A stretch of DNA of 64,000 bases from contig JADKKE010000005.1 in NCBI GenBank assembly GCA_016720655.1, forward strand, positions 158,696-222,695. Reading direction: 5' to 3'. Positions 10,496-20,169 of the stretch are shown piece after piece. How positions within the stretch are numbered: the first letter of the stretch is position 1; the number at the start of each line of letters is the position of its first letter. The translations under genes and the position numbers were made by a program. Source of the stretch: Bacteroidota bacterium. Its GTDB lineage: Bacteria; Bacteroidota; Bacteroidia; AKYH767-A; 2013-40CM-41-45. The notes beneath the pieces were generated by a model. The model was not told the origin of the DNA. It searched no databases and saw only the letters and a list, made by a program, of their open reading frames with translations.

Positions 10496-10530
10496 AAAAT
10501 CCGGTCTGTAACAGACCGGATTTTTTATTT
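10496..10530 (+). terminator. Rho-independent terminator
   Basis: A GC-rich stem built from CCGGTCTG and its complement (AGACCGG arm) with a short GTAAC loop is followed by TTTTTTATTT. It sits 30 bp after the stop of the secreted-protein gene, in the right orientation. A run of A before the stem would make it partly bidirectional, serving the convergent gene ending at 10614. Confidence 0.85.
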
Positions 10531-10613
10531 CACAGAATTCCTTTTCCAACGATATGTTCAGACAAAAGCAAAATAATTCCTTATTTGTTTCTTTTAAAAT
10601 TTTTTACTCAGTA

Positions 10614-11021
10614 TTAACTATTCATCCTTACCATACATTTTACATCCTTTTCATTCACATACCATTCAACACAATATCCCTGTGAATCGATGCCCGGGAT
10701 GTGAAGCAACTTTTGAAAGGCAATTCCAATTGCAGGAAAATCCTTCTGATAATCGCGAATCATTATACAATTGTATTTCCCTTTTCGAATCACCAACCTT
10801 TCACTCTTTAATTCCTCTGCTTCACCAGGAAACAATTCTTCAGTTGCAGCTTTGTATTCAATTTTTCCATTCTCCGGACGAGACAATCCAAATTTTCTTC
10901 GCTCGTGTATGTTTGGAATTAGTACCGCCAAATTTTCATGAGCATTCATAATGCCTTCCGGAAATGATTTTGCTTTGATACAAACAACTTTAATATCCTG
11001 CTCCAGTGTTATTGTTTCCAT
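10614..11021 (-). CDS. GyrI-like small-molecule-binding / effector-binding domain protein
   Basis: A 135-residue single-domain protein. The pattern of an opening strand (IKVVCIKAKSFPEGI), a central KFGLSRPENGKIEYKAATEE and an ending GYCVEWYVNEKDVKCMVRM matches the GyrI-like/SOUL-type effector-binding domain often annotated as 'transcriptional regulator' without a DNA-binding part. There is no HTH. It is probably a cytoplasmic ligand-binding protein; the ligand is unknown. It is convergent with the secreted-protein gene and monocistronic. Confidence 0.6.
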   Translation of the reverse strand: METITLEQDIKVVCIKAKSFPEGIMNAHENLAVLIPNIHERRKFGLSRPENGKIEYKAATEELFPGEAEELKSERLVIRKGKYNCIMIRDYQKDFPAIGIAFQKLLHIPGIDSQGYCVEWYVNEKDVKCMVRMNS

Positions 11022-11309
11022 GATTTAGAAGCTTCTGAAATTTAATTCTTGCTTACAAATGTATCAGGAAATGAACTTATGCAATCGGTAAAATACGACA
11101 GATTGAGGGGGTGTATGCGAATTTGTGGATTGGGATAAAACTCAATCTTTTGAAAATCATTTAAATAAACCCTCATGATTCTTTTTAAACGATTTTTTGA
11201 GACATTCTCATTGGAGAAGATGGACAAGAAATAGCTGCAAATATTCCAAAAGATTGAAATTCGTCGATCACTAATCCTACCTTTACAATGACTCATAAAA
11301 TATTTCTAA

Positions 11310-12341
11310 ATGACCGATCATTCGAATTTGTATCCGGGAAAGAGCCGACAGTTTATAGTAATCTCTATCATTGCAATACTGTTGCTTTTCTTAATTTTCA
11401 GCTTGAATGCATTCATCAATGCATTTCTTGGAGCGCTAATATTTTATGTTCTGTTCCGGAAGTTCATGCACAAACTTGTCATCAAATACAAGTGGAGAAA
11501 ATGGATTGCAGCTACCTTAATCATTTTCATTTCTCTATTGGTGATCATTATTCCTGTATTCGGCTTGCTCTATGTGCTGATCGACAGATTGCAAAATATC
11601 CTAAGCAACCCACAGGACCTTGTCGCCGGATACAATACCTTGATAGGTAAAATCAATGGCATCTTTAATAAAGAACTTATCAGTAGCACAACGCTCTCCG
11701 GGTATTTAAAAACACTTGCTGCCGAAATTCCAACTCTACTCAATTCATCACTTATGCTGTTGGGAAGTTTGCTGATGATGTATTTTCTCCTGTTCTATTT
11801 ACTCATCAACCAGGGTAAAACAGAAAAATCATTTTTCGTTTACCTCCCCTTTTCAAAAGGAGGAATTAACATTCTCACCAAAGAACTTCACGACATGACC
11901 TATGCGAATGCAATCGCTGTTCCCTTGATCGCTGTTTGCCAGGGCATCGTTGCTTCCATCGGATTCTGGATCTTCGGCTTGAACGACCCTTTCTTTTGGG
12001 GAATGCTCTGTGGTTGCACCAGTATTATTCCGGTAATCGGAGCCGGATTGATCTGGTTCCCTGCCGGTATCTTTCTACTCTCGACAACAGATTCATGGCA
12101 CGGAATAGGAATCCTGTTGTATGGTGGCATTGTTATTTCGACAATCGACAATATTTTTCGCTTCTTTTTTGCAAGATGGTTTGCTGATGTACATCCAATC
12201 ATTACCATTTTTGGTGTGATTGTCGGGTTAAAATGGTTTGGTTTACCCGGACTGGTATTTGGTCCGCTTTTAATTTCATATTTCTTTTTGCTTCTCAAAA
12301 TTTACAGGAAAGAATTTGTGACAGAAGTACAATCAGGATAA
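11310..12341 (+). CDS. AI-2E family transporter (PerM/YdiK-like permease)
   Basis: A 343-residue polytopic protein with about eight hydrophobic segments, an N-terminal pair (IVISIIAILLLFLIFSLNAF, LGALIFYVLFR), a loop with DRLQNILSNP and the family's C-terminal stretch IIPVIGAGLIWFPAG / IDNIFRFFFARWFADVHPI / GLVFGPLLISYF. Families in this group are named for AI-2 export but include other permeases, so the substrate is open. It is the first gene of a two-gene plus-strand unit with the AsmA-like gene, 8 bp apart. Confidence 0.85.
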   Translation: MTDHSNLYPGKSRQFIVISIIAILLLFLIFSLNAFINAFLGALIFYVLFRKFMHKLVIKYKWRKWIAATLIIFISLLVIIIPVFGLLYVLIDRLQNILSNPQDLVAGYNTLIGKINGIFNKELISSTTLSGYLKTLAAEIPTLLNSSLMLLGSLLMMYFLLFYLLINQGKTEKSFFVYLPFSKGGINILTKELHDMTYANAIAVPLIAVCQGIVASIGFWIFGLNDPFFWGMLCGCTSIIPVIGAGLIWFPAGIFLLSTTDSWHGIGILLYGGIVISTIDNIFRFFFARWFADVHPIITIFGVIVGLKWFGLPGLVFGPLLISYFFLLLKIYRKEFVTEVQSG

Positions 12342-12349
12342 ATCTAATC

Positions 12350-13969
12350 ATGAAACATAACCGACCTATCCATTCTTTTTTACAACAGCTGAAAAAGAAT
12401 CTTTTTTACAAAATAATACTCGGTTTAGTTGCCCTGGTATTGCTCTTCATTGTTGCAACATATCTGTTCATAGATCCCTGGCTTGAAAATAAATTTCGCA
12501 CAGCAGTCAATAAAAATAACAGTCAGTACACTATAGATATAAAAAAGATCCACGCATCCGTTTTTACACTGGGTCTTAAACTTGGAACTATATCTATCCG
12601 TACAAAACCTGAAAACAGAGAAAAGGGAGACATCCTTGCTGAGATTGAATCTGCCAACGTAGAAGGAATTAGTCTTAAAAAGGCAATTTTCGATCAGGAT
12701 TTTCTCTTTGGTGAAGTAAATATTTCAAATATTAAAATCTCCGGAACAATTTCCGGTAAGGATGACGATTCTGTAAAGATTATTCTTTCTCCTCTTAATT
12801 TAGGAATCAAAAGAGTTCATATCAACTCATTAAACCTTTTATTAAACAACATTGAGAATTCCCAAATTTTTTCATTAAAAAATGTCGATGTTTCACTCTA
12901 TAACCTGCATCTGTCTACACAGGATACTTTGTCTATCGCTGTTCTAAAGCAGTTTGAGTGCAAGGCTGAATTATTTTCGTATACCAGTTCTGACAGTATG
13001 TACACTGCTTCAGCAATCGGATTTGATTATTCGACAAAAACGAAAACATTGGCACTAAATACCTTTTCTGTTCGCCCCAATTATCCCGATTACGAATTCA
13101 CAAGCCGGCTAAAGTATCAGTCAGATTGTGTACACCTCGAGGTTAATAAAATCAATGTTGCAGATTTTAAAGCAATAGCGTTTATAAAAGCTCAGGATGT
13201 AGAATGTTCAGGTATATCCATCGAAAATATGAATATCCATGTTTTTCGGGACATGCGAAAGCCGACAAAACATGTAAACATACCAATGCTTCAGGATCTA
13301 ATTCGTGATTATCCGGCTAAACTCAATGTTGACTCCATCCACCTTAAAAACGGGAACGTGAAGTACGTTGAACATGCAGCAAAGGCAAACCACGCAGGAA
13401 GAATATCTTTCAATGACATGGAGGCTTATATTTATTGCATTTCAAACGACACTGTTTTAAAATCAGATACAAATTGGTTTGTATTGAAAAGCACAGCCAT
13501 GCTCATGGATAAAAGTAAATTGAAAGTACTTTTGAAAAACAAACTCTTCGACAATCAAAATACATTTACAGTCGAAGGAAGTCTTTCTGGCATGGATGTA
13601 AAAACATTAAATCCAATTCTGGAACGCAATGCCTTCTTTTATGCTACTTCCGGAAAAATCGATAAAATGAATTTTAACTTTACTGCAGATAAGAATAATT
13701 CCAGTGGTAAACTCACTATGTTTTATCACGGACTGGAAATTGCTGTGAAAAATAAAGAAACGGATGACACAACAGGACTTGGCGAGAAAATTATTTCTTT
13801 CATTGCTAATATTAAAATTTTGAATTCCAATCCTCTTCCGGGAGATGAAATAAGAGTAGGGACGATTGAATACAAACGGGATCCGGAAAAATTTCTTTTC
13901 AATTATTGCCTTAAGTCGATTCTTTCCGGAATTACAACGAGTATGGTCAAACAGCCTAAAAAGAAGTAG
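12350..13969 (+). CDS. AsmA-like / DUF748-type membrane-anchored protein
   Basis: The reading frame is open from 12233, but that part overlaps the permease. ATG at 12350, 8 bp after the permease stop, gives a short cytoplasmic tail and one membrane segment (KIILGLVALVLLFIVATYLFI). The rest, about 500 residues, is beta-rich with repeated INSLNL/IHLKNGNVKYVEHA-type strands, as in AsmA/TamB-related proteins that sit in the periplasm and are linked to lipid transport or outer-membrane integrity. Family assignment is by fold-like pattern only. It is probably co-transcribed with the permease. Confidence 0.6.
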   Translation: MKHNRPIHSFLQQLKKNLFYKIILGLVALVLLFIVATYLFIDPWLENKFRTAVNKNNSQYTIDIKKIHASVFTLGLKLGTISIRTKPENREKGDILAEIESANVEGISLKKAIFDQDFLFGEVNISNIKISGTISGKDDDSVKIILSPLNLGIKRVHINSLNLLLNNIENSQIFSLKNVDVSLYNLHLSTQDTLSIAVLKQFECKAELFSYTSSDSMYTASAIGFDYSTKTKTLALNTFSVRPNYPDYEFTSRLKYQSDCVHLEVNKINVADFKAIAFIKAQDVECSGISIENMNIHVFRDMRKPTKHVNIPMLQDLIRDYPAKLNVDSIHLKNGNVKYVEHAAKANHAGRISFNDMEAYIYCISNDTVLKSDTNWFVLKSTAMLMDKSKLKVLLKNKLFDNQNTFTVEGSLSGMDVKTLNPILERNAFFYATSGKIDKMNFNFTADKNNSSGKLTMFYHGLEIAVKNKETDDTTGLGEKIISFIANIKILNSNPLPGDEIRVGTIEYKRDPEKFLFNYCLKSILSGITTSMVKQPKKK

Positions 13970-14010
13970 TCAGCGGGAATGCGTGGGTTTTTGTAAATCA
14001 GAAAAGAGTT

Positions 14011-14490
14011 TTACGCTTTATCTCTCCCAACAAATCTTGTTTTTCCCGTTAGAAAACCAATAGCCCTCTTTACATTCCTTTCAACTGAAACTTCTGTTTT
14101 CAAACAACCTATGTACCTGATTATTTCTTTTTGTCGGGATGGGCTTAAGCTTTTGAAAACTTTCATTGCTTGCATATTCTTCTTCAATGCTTCTTGCAAT
14201 TTCGGATGAATCGGTATTGTCCGTGATTTCGGATCAAATTCAATATCAAGTCTAACTGTGTCCCCAATCTTTACCTTTGAACCTTTCAGCATCGGGGTAT
14301 TGACATACAATCTCCAATGTCCATTGTATTTTACAAGCGTTTGAATAAATGGATGTCCTTCAATAGCTCCACAAACCGGAATTGGTCCGCGTTCCTTTCC
14401 AGCTTGCTGAAAATACCGGCCAATACCCCTTGGTAAAAAAACAAATGGATTGACGCCAATAATTTCGATTTTAGCTTTGAAAGAATACAA
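14011..14490 (-). CDS. DUF1905 / YdeI-like (bacteriocin-protection family) protein
   Basis: A 159-residue protein. The N-terminal ~90 residues form the DUF1905 barrel (IEIIGVNPFVFLP...GHPFIQTLVKYNGHWRLYVN...VKIGDTVRLDIEFD) and the C-terminal helical tail (FKSLSPSRQKEIIRYIGCLK) matches the YdeI/OmpD-associated C-terminus. Such proteins occur widely as small soluble accessory proteins of unknown biochemistry. It is one of three YdeI-type genes in this window (others at 27001 and 36157). The frame is intact. Confidence 0.8.
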   Translation of the reverse strand: MYSFKAKIEIIGVNPFVFLPRGIGRYFQQAGKERGPIPVCGAIEGHPFIQTLVKYNGHWRLYVNTPMLKGSKVKIGDTVRLDIEFDPKSRTIPIHPKLQEALKKNMQAMKVFKSLSPSRQKEIIRYIGCLKTEVSVERNVKRAIGFLTGKTRFVGRDKA

Positions 14491-14622
14491 GGATAAGCGA
14501 ATTTAAGTACAGTTTTGAACGGGAAATTAATCCGGGTACCTTAAATATTTTTTGCAAGTAAAACAATTTATTCTAAATTAGTCCTGCCATGCCCCCTGAA
14601 TCCATTTTTAATCCTATTTGCA

Positions 14623-14950
14623 ATGAGCAATACTGATTCGGTAAGCATTGCAACTATCCAGCAATGGATAGCAGAAAAGCGCGACACACAATTAATCGAG
14701 GAAGAATTAGTGCGCAAGGTCACGACCCTGATCCATAGAAAGTTGTATCCGTGAATTTAAAAAAATAAAATACGGTAGACGGCAAAGTACAGGATTTACT
14801 TTTCTGGCGATCGGCGCTGTATTGGGTTTTATCAGTTGTTTGCTTTCGATTCTCAATCCGATACCAGATCTGTATTATGTGATTTTGTACGGACTTACTT
14901 CTATTGCTGTACTTTTAATATGTGCAGGACTTTACTATTTATTAGAGTAA
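14623..14950 (+). CDS. Small two-TM membrane protein, frameshifted
   Basis: ATG at 14623 opens MSNTDSVSIATIQQWIAEKR and stops at about 14753. In another frame the sequence resumes as EFKKIKYGRRQSTGFTFLAI and continues through two hydrophobic segments (GFISCLLSILNPIP; YVILYGLTSIAVLLICAGLYYLLE) to a stop at 14950. The combination, a short helical N-terminus, a basic EFKK..YGRRQ patch, then two TM helices, matches a small Bacteroidota membrane protein family I have seen only as hypothetical. At least two indels between 14690 and 14755 are needed. It is either misassembled or a pseudogene. Confidence 0.55.
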
Positions 14951-14966
14951 AAGAGGATGGAGTAAA

Positions 14967-15365
14967 TTATACTTTTAGCCCTCTATTTATTATTTCTTTC
15001 AAAACAGCAAGGTCAATTTCTTCAAGCTTATTAATATACAAGCATCCTTTTCCGGTTTTGTGTTTGCCAAGTTTTTTCAATAATGCCTGCTGCTTCTCCA
15101 CAGTCCCGCTGATGTACAATGTCAAATTTTGTTTGCGTGGTGAAAATCCCATTACAAACCAATCCAATTCGCGTCCGCTCTCATACACAAGACGCCTGTC
15201 ACCAAAACCAATGATGGCACTTCCCCACATTTTCGCTTTTGACTTTGTAGCTTTTTCCATTAAATCCCGAATGACCGCAGCATCCTTTCGTTTTTTGTTC
15301 CTCGGGAATCTTTTTATAAAAGCATCGACACTAAGTTCTGTTTTTTGTGTTTTTAATTCTGCCAT
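14967..15365 (-). CDS. DUF1801 domain protein
   Basis: A 132-residue protein with the DUF1801 pattern: VDAFIKRFPRNKKRKDAAVI at the N-terminus, KMWGSAIIGFGDRRL in the centre and LGKHKTGKGCLYINKLEEID towards the end. It is cytoplasmic. DUF1801 proteins adopt a YdhG/MacA-like fold and are mostly uncharacterised. It has a clear paralogue at 30812-31237, sharing GKHKTG.GCLYINKLE.ID. The frame is intact; the gene is convergent with the preceding small membrane protein. Confidence 0.85.
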   Translation of the reverse strand: MAELKTQKTELSVDAFIKRFPRNKKRKDAAVIRDLMEKATKSKAKMWGSAIIGFGDRRLVYESGRELDWFVMGFSPRKQNLTLYISGTVEKQQALLKKLGKHKTGKGCLYINKLEEIDLAVLKEIINRGLKV

Positions 15366-15510
15366 TTTTGTTAGTTTGTTTTCTGGTTATTAGACTAACA
15401 GCAATCTGCATTGATGACCGATCAGATTGAGATCCCGGTAAAATGGAATTGTTAACCCCAGATGACTATCAGGGTATTGAATAAGAATTCAAACTATTAT
15501 TAAAGAAGTT

Positions 15511-17267
15511 TTATTGCAACATCCTTTCGCGAATGTATTTTACGGGAGAACTTCCAAAACTTAAAAATGTCTCATGAAATTCTTTCAGGCTGTATTTGTC
15601 TCCCATTTTCTTCTTGTAATCTTCCCGCAAGGCTTGAATGGCTGTTGATCCGGCATAATACGAACACAATTGAACCTGGGAAACTGTTGCCTGGTGATAT
15701 TTTCCTCTGCTTGTGCATTTGTTTGAAAACATTCGTTCACCATGAGGTGTATCAAATCTTCCTTGGGTTTATCAAGACATTGCAAATCATAATCGATAAT
15801 CACATTGGCAAGTTCACGAAGTTTCAATTTATCATGGACCAATTCCATTTCCGGTGATTGGTTTCCCCAACCATTTTCCAGCATCATAGCCTCCGCATAA
15901 ACGGCCCAGCCTTCAATCATGGCTCCATTTTGAAAAACAGCACGAACCACATCCGGCGATTTTTTATTGTTATAAATTCCCTGGAGACAATGACCCGGAA
16001 CTGCTTCATGGATGGAGAGAAGTTGAGATGCATAGTTGTTGTATTCCTTCAACACACTCTCCGCTTTTTCAGGAGAATAAAGTGTGAGATCATCGATATT
16101 ATAAAAAGTAGTTCCGCTTTTTTGATATGGCGGTGTAAATTCTGCACTCGCCACACTAAAGCCTCTGGCATACGCCGGCATTATTCTTACTTTGATAGGA
16201 GGTGCAATCGTGTCAAAATCGAATAACTTTTTCTCAATGATGAAGGCTTTCAAGCGATAGACCTGATTGGTCAAGGAATCAAAGAAATGCTCAGGTTTTG
16301 CATGCTGCAATTGAATTTTATCCAATACCAATTGGATCAATTGCAAACTATCCTTTGGCTTACTTTGGGAAGGATAATATTTCGACCACAAGCCATTCGC
16401 AATACTGATCATTTTAGCATGAAAATAATCCTTATCGGCTTTCGCTTTCTCATACACTTGCTCTGGTGTAAAATCAGTAGCAAGATCGTACTTAAATTTT
16501 TCGGCAAACATTCCCTTTCCAATTCTGAAGTTTCGGAATGTATAATTTTTATCAGCGACAATTGATTTCAATGCATCGACATAGTCCGTCATTGCTTTTG
16601 TCGCTTTGACTATATTCTGACTCAAAGCATTTTTCTCATCTGCAGTTAAACCGGATGCATTGATAGAATCTGTCAAGGATGCTCCGAAAACAGAAACTCC
16701 ACCCTGGTTTTGAAGAATAGCCATTTCCATGTGTTCCTTTGTCGGCTCACGTAGCCCGGCCAAGGCTGCTTTGTAATACGCATCGGCTGATTCTATGTGT
16801 TTCGAAAGCGTTTTGAGTCGCTCATCCAAAGGAGCGTAGGGCTGATTGATGATGTAATCACATTCACCTGCAATATTGAAGATCGAAGCATCCCATTCCT
16901 GAACTTTGAATGTAGAATTGTACCAGATATCACTTTCCAATTGATTCTTGATAATATTCAGACTGATCTTGTTATTATCACTCAACTTTTGAATATCAAA
17001 TTTGTTCAATGAATCAATCCATAATTGCGAAAATGCAATACTCTGCGCAAACGAGGCGCTGTCAGGGATGACAAGCGCATCGTAGTATTTTCCATAGCCT
17101 ACAAAAATTGAGGACGAAGGATGCTGCTTCCAATAGGCATCTAAAAAATTATCTTCGAATGTGGTAAATAATTTATCGGATTCGTCTGTTGTGTTTTGTT
17201 TAGGAGAGTTGCAGGCAAATGCGAAGAACAAACTCAGGAACACAAGGATTGAATAAACTTTTTTCAT
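15511..17267 (-). CDS. DUF885 family zinc-dependent carboxypeptidase-like lipoprotein, frameshifted
   Basis: The start at 17267 gives a lipoprotein signal (LFFAFACNS). The body matches the DUF885 family, with the metallohydrolase motif HEAVPGH and, downstream, MIEGWAVYAE, both diagnostic. The frame runs to about 15703, where AQAEEN is followed by out-of-frame residues. Adding one A to the AAAA run restores KYHQATVSQVQLCSYYAGST through YIRERMLQ at 15511, the normal C-terminus. Members are predicted periplasmic zinc proteases. A TATATTTG -7 element precedes it at 17338-17345. Confidence 0.85.
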
Positions 17268-17337
17268 CAGGATATTTTTTATTTGATGGTTGATTAATTC
17301 CGGCAGGAAAGATTTTCAGGCAGACCTATGCGTTCTT

Positions 17338-17345
17338 CAAATATA
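17338..17345 (-). promoter_or_regulatory. Candidate -7 box for the DUF885 gene
   Basis: The minus strand reads TATATTTG, an exact match to the Bacteroidota -7 consensus TAnnTTTG. It lies 70 bp upstream of the start at 17267. The -33 element is not clear. Confidence 0.45.
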
Positions 17346-17459
17346 GGATTTTTAACCGAAATCAAATTCCTGGCGATTGCTGAAGAAACCACACCATTTT
17401 AAGGAAAAGCATTAAAAATTTCAAATGATTCAGGCTGATCCGGCAGAAGAAGAGCTGAT

Positions 17460-17969
17460 TTATGCAGTCGCCTTGCCCAAAATATAAGTCCTGAAAAAGT
17501 ATCGCCATGGCATAAAAATAGCCGGAAGGATTACCCAAATAAAAACATTCGCAGTATACTCAGCAGACGAACCAATCAGTTCATTTTTCATCCACAAAGG
17601 ATAAGCAACCACTAACAACCATGCTGTTTTGTATACAATTTCAAACAGTATAATTGGCAACATCTTAAGCGGACGAAGTATTCCAATAAAAGAAATGATT
17701 GCATACGATCCCCACATACACCAGGCTGCAGCATCTGTTACTTGCCAGGCACCGGTGTGATTGAAAATATGTGTCCAGGAATCAAAGGAAAGAAACAAGA
17801 ACATGAGGGTGAAAAGCAATCTCAACAAATAGATGTTGATCTTGGGCACACCTTCGTAATTTTTATAATCCCGTTTAAAAAGCTTGAATACACCAAAACG
17901 TGTGGAATGTTGCACATCTTCAACTGATTCCAGTGATGAATTGATCTTCGTCGTTTCGGTAGAGCTCAT
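17460..17969 (-). CDS. Four-TM membrane protein of unknown function
   Basis: A 169-residue protein. A polar N-terminus of about 45 residues is followed by four hydrophobic segments (YLLRLLFTLMFLFLSFDSW; WCMWGSYAIISFIGIL; MLPIILFEIVYKTAWLLVVA; VFIWVILPAIFMPW). The order resembles Bacteroidota integral-membrane proteins annotated as hypothetical. I do not recognise a function. It is 110 bp upstream (in transcription) of nothing obvious and probably monocistronic. Confidence 0.6.
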   Translation of the reverse strand: MSSTETTKINSSLESVEDVQHSTRFGVFKLFKRDYKNYEGVPKINIYLLRLLFTLMFLFLSFDSWTHIFNHTGAWQVTDAAAWCMWGSYAIISFIGILRPLKMLPIILFEIVYKTAWLLVVAYPLWMKNELIGSSAEYTANVFIWVILPAIFMPWRYFFRTYILGKATA

Positions 17970-18069
17970 GGTTTAGGCTTATATCCTCATCAGACGAATC
18001 AAGCCCGGGATTGTTACAATGGCATTGAAAATATATTTTTCAGAACAATGGGTTTTGGCGCTAAATTCT

Positions 18070-19167
18070 TTAATTGAGACTATCCTTAAAATAAGCAAAT
18101 GCTGAATTTTGTCCAGGTTGCGATTTTCCATCATACCGACACACACCACTTGCTGTGCCAAACCAAATGTTTCCATCTCTATCCTCAGTAACGCCAAAAA
18201 TCTGAAGACTGGTTTTGATCTCTGAAAATATTTTTCCATCATATTTGTACAAAGTCATGTCCTTGCCATTCTCTTTGCCTCCACTTAACCACAGGTTTCC
18301 TGCTCTGTCCTCAAAAATATTCATTGGGAAATAAGTTGGAACAGTAGTTAGAGATTTTCCATCGAAACGATTGAGTCCTTCCTGACTGCAAATCCATATG
18401 TTACCTTCTCTATCTTCAAGAATAGCCCGGACATTATGAAAAGAAAGATCTTTACTCATGGAGAAATTAACAAATTCTGGTCCACCGGAAATCGACGAAT
18501 GTAAGGGATCATAGCAATTAATTCCTCCATTGGTTCCAAACCAAAGTTTTCCGTTTTTATCTTCTTCAATTGAACTAATGAAATTGCTGCTCAGTCCGTT
18601 TTGTGTTGTGAAATTTCTAAAATTATTCCCGGAATAGCAGCTGACTCCTTCCGTTGTACCCAACCAGATATTTCCGGCTTTGTCTTCCTGAATGCATATC
18701 ACAGAATTTCCGACAAGATGATCATGGCTTGTAAAATTGGTGTAATTCCTCCCATTGAAACGAATTACTCCTCCGCCAATAGTACCAAACCAAAGATTGC
18801 CAGATCTATCTTCTAAAATCGAAAAGACATGAAATTGTGGAAGACCTTCCTGCAATGTAATATTGGTAAATAATTTACCGTCGTAACGAATGATTCCCTC
18901 CCAGCTTGCCAGCCAAATGTTGCCATTTCTATCCTGCAACACACTCCTTGTTATACTGTGCGGTCCATTCAGGGAAATTGTATCCTTCGTTCTTTCAAAA
19001 CTCGGATCGGCATTCGGTTGCCTGTTTTTTGGAAGCACTACTTGAATTGAATCGGATCCACTTTTATCAGCCTTTGATTTGTTGTTTTCTGTGCAGGAAG
19101 TAATTAAATTCAGAACTAATAAAATGATGAAAATCAGAATCCTGTGAATACGATAATAATTTCTCAT
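18070..19167 (-). CDS. Propeller-only (Reg_prop repeat) lipoprotein, copy 1
   Basis: A 365-residue protein with a lipoprotein signal (LVLNLITSCTEN). It then has about seven repeats of the two-component-regulator propeller type, each with EDRxGNIWFGTxGGVxRYDGKxF. In Bacteroidota such propellers normally form the periplasmic sensor of hybrid histidine kinases. Here the protein ends after the propeller, with no membrane helix, Y_Y_Y or kinase domain. It would be a lipid-anchored propeller facing the periplasm or surface. Three relatives occur at 40259, 51923 and 56464. The frame is intact. Confidence 0.85.
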   Translation of the reverse strand: MRNYYRIHRILIFIILLVLNLITSCTENNKSKADKSGSDSIQVVLPKNRQPNADPSFERTKDTISLNGPHSITRSVLQDRNGNIWLASWEGIIRYDGKLFTNITLQEGLPQFHVFSILEDRSGNLWFGTIGGGVIRFNGRNYTNFTSHDHLVGNSVICIQEDKAGNIWLGTTEGVSCYSGNNFRNFTTQNGLSSNFISSIEEDKNGKLWFGTNGGINCYDPLHSSISGGPEFVNFSMSKDLSFHNVRAILEDREGNIWICSQEGLNRFDGKSLTTVPTYFPMNIFEDRAGNLWLSGGKENGKDMTLYKYDGKIFSEIKTSLQIFGVTEDRDGNIWFGTASGVCRYDGKSQPGQNSAFAYFKDSLN

Positions 19168-19231
19168 AAAATTGTTTGAGTTGATCGATCAGTTTTCTGC
19201 TTCACTATTTTCATTCCAAACTCTTCATGAA

Positions 19232-19996
19232 CTAACAGCCTCCGGTACCCATTGCAAACTCAAAATCCTGTTTCATTTTCCCTCCTTGGGAATTCGTGGC
19301 GGGTTTCCACTTGGGCATATTCCGAATCGCATCAAGCAGCAATTTATCGCTCTTAGGATTATTTGTAGTTACTTTTATCTTTGGATCAATAATTTCGCCT
19401 TCTTCGTTCACAGTGAAGCGAACAACACCTTCCAATTGTTGTCCGGTCTCCGGTTCAGCTATTTTATTGATCACATTTTCCTTTAAATATTTTTTCATTT
19501 GAACTACACCACCTTTGTATTCGGCTTCATGTTCAGGAACAAGTGTAACTGAATAACTCATCGTATGAATATCCATTTTATCAATTGCAGCATTTGGCGT
19601 TTTGTACTTCACCCGAATTAATATTTCATCACCATTATCTGTTGTACTCAATAATTCCTTTTGCTTATCCGTAAGGATTTCATTATTACCAGAGGCCTTC
19701 CTTGCAACCCCTTTACAAACAGAAGAAATTTCTGTGGAAATGTAATCGCTCAACCAATTGCTCGGATACCCCGGGCTAATTTCATCTAAAGTTCTGGCAC
19801 TATTTAAAGTCTCTTTCAGCACAGGACGCTTGTAGGCTCCCCGTATTTCGTACCAAAAATTACTTTCCCGTGAAGAAGTCGTTTCCGAATTTCTCATTTT
19901 CGGCTTGTAAGCTACCAAGTTATCAAAACCGTTTTCTTGTGAAAACAAGCTGATAAACAACAGCGACAGAAACAATGTGATTGAAATCTTTTTCAT
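19232..19996 (-). CDS. Secreted TonB C-terminal-domain protein
   Basis: I prefer ATG at 19996, which starts a signal peptide (MKKISITLFLSLLFISLFSQ), to the upstream in-frame ATG at 20035. The C-terminal ~90 residues carry the TonB fold pattern: GGVVQMKKYLKENV, GVVRFTVNEEGEIIDPKI and AIRNMPKWKPATNSQGG. A cleaved signal in place of a membrane anchor and no proline-rich linker argue against a classical energy transducer. These stand-alone TonB_C proteins are common in Bacteroidota and of unclear role. It is divergent from the histidine kinase gene. Confidence 0.8.
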   Translation of the reverse strand: MKKISITLFLSLLFISLFSQENGFDNLVAYKPKMRNSETTSSRESNFWYEIRGAYKRPVLKETLNSARTLDEISPGYPSNWLSDYISTEISSVCKGVARKASGNNEILTDKQKELLSTTDNGDEILIRVKYKTPNAAIDKMDIHTMSYSVTLVPEHEAEYKGGVVQMKKYLKENVINKIAEPETGQQLEGVVRFTVNEEGEIIDPKIKVTTNNPKSDKLLLDAIRNMPKWKPATNSQGGKMKQDFEFAMGTGGC

Positions 19997-20152
19997 CGTT
20001 TTGAAATTATATTTGAAATTAATAATATTTTTCATTGGTTCTCATTAAATTTTATCAGACAAAGTTAATTCAGATAAACAGTTTACCTGTTACTCAGTCG
20101 TTATTGACTTGTTATTGAGTTGTTAATGCGAAATTATATCGTTTTAAAAGGC

Positions 20153-20160
20153 TAAATTTG
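20153..20160 (+). promoter_or_regulatory. Candidate -7 box for the two-component operon
   Basis: TAAATTTG matches TAnnTTTG exactly, 10 bp before ATG 20170. This would give a nearly leaderless transcript, so it is tentative. Confidence 0.35.
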
Positions 20161-20169
20161 CTTTCCTCA

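Noticed and set aside
11042..11296. 84-codon minus-strand frame between the GyrI-like and AI-2E genes
   Set aside because: Composition is unlike a folded protein, and there is no homology pattern or neighbour support; the space is a divergent promoter region.
12233..12349. Extended start for the AsmA-like gene
   Set aside because: It overlaps the permease gene by over 100 bp; ATG 12350 is 8 bp after the permease stop and gives a proper membrane anchor.
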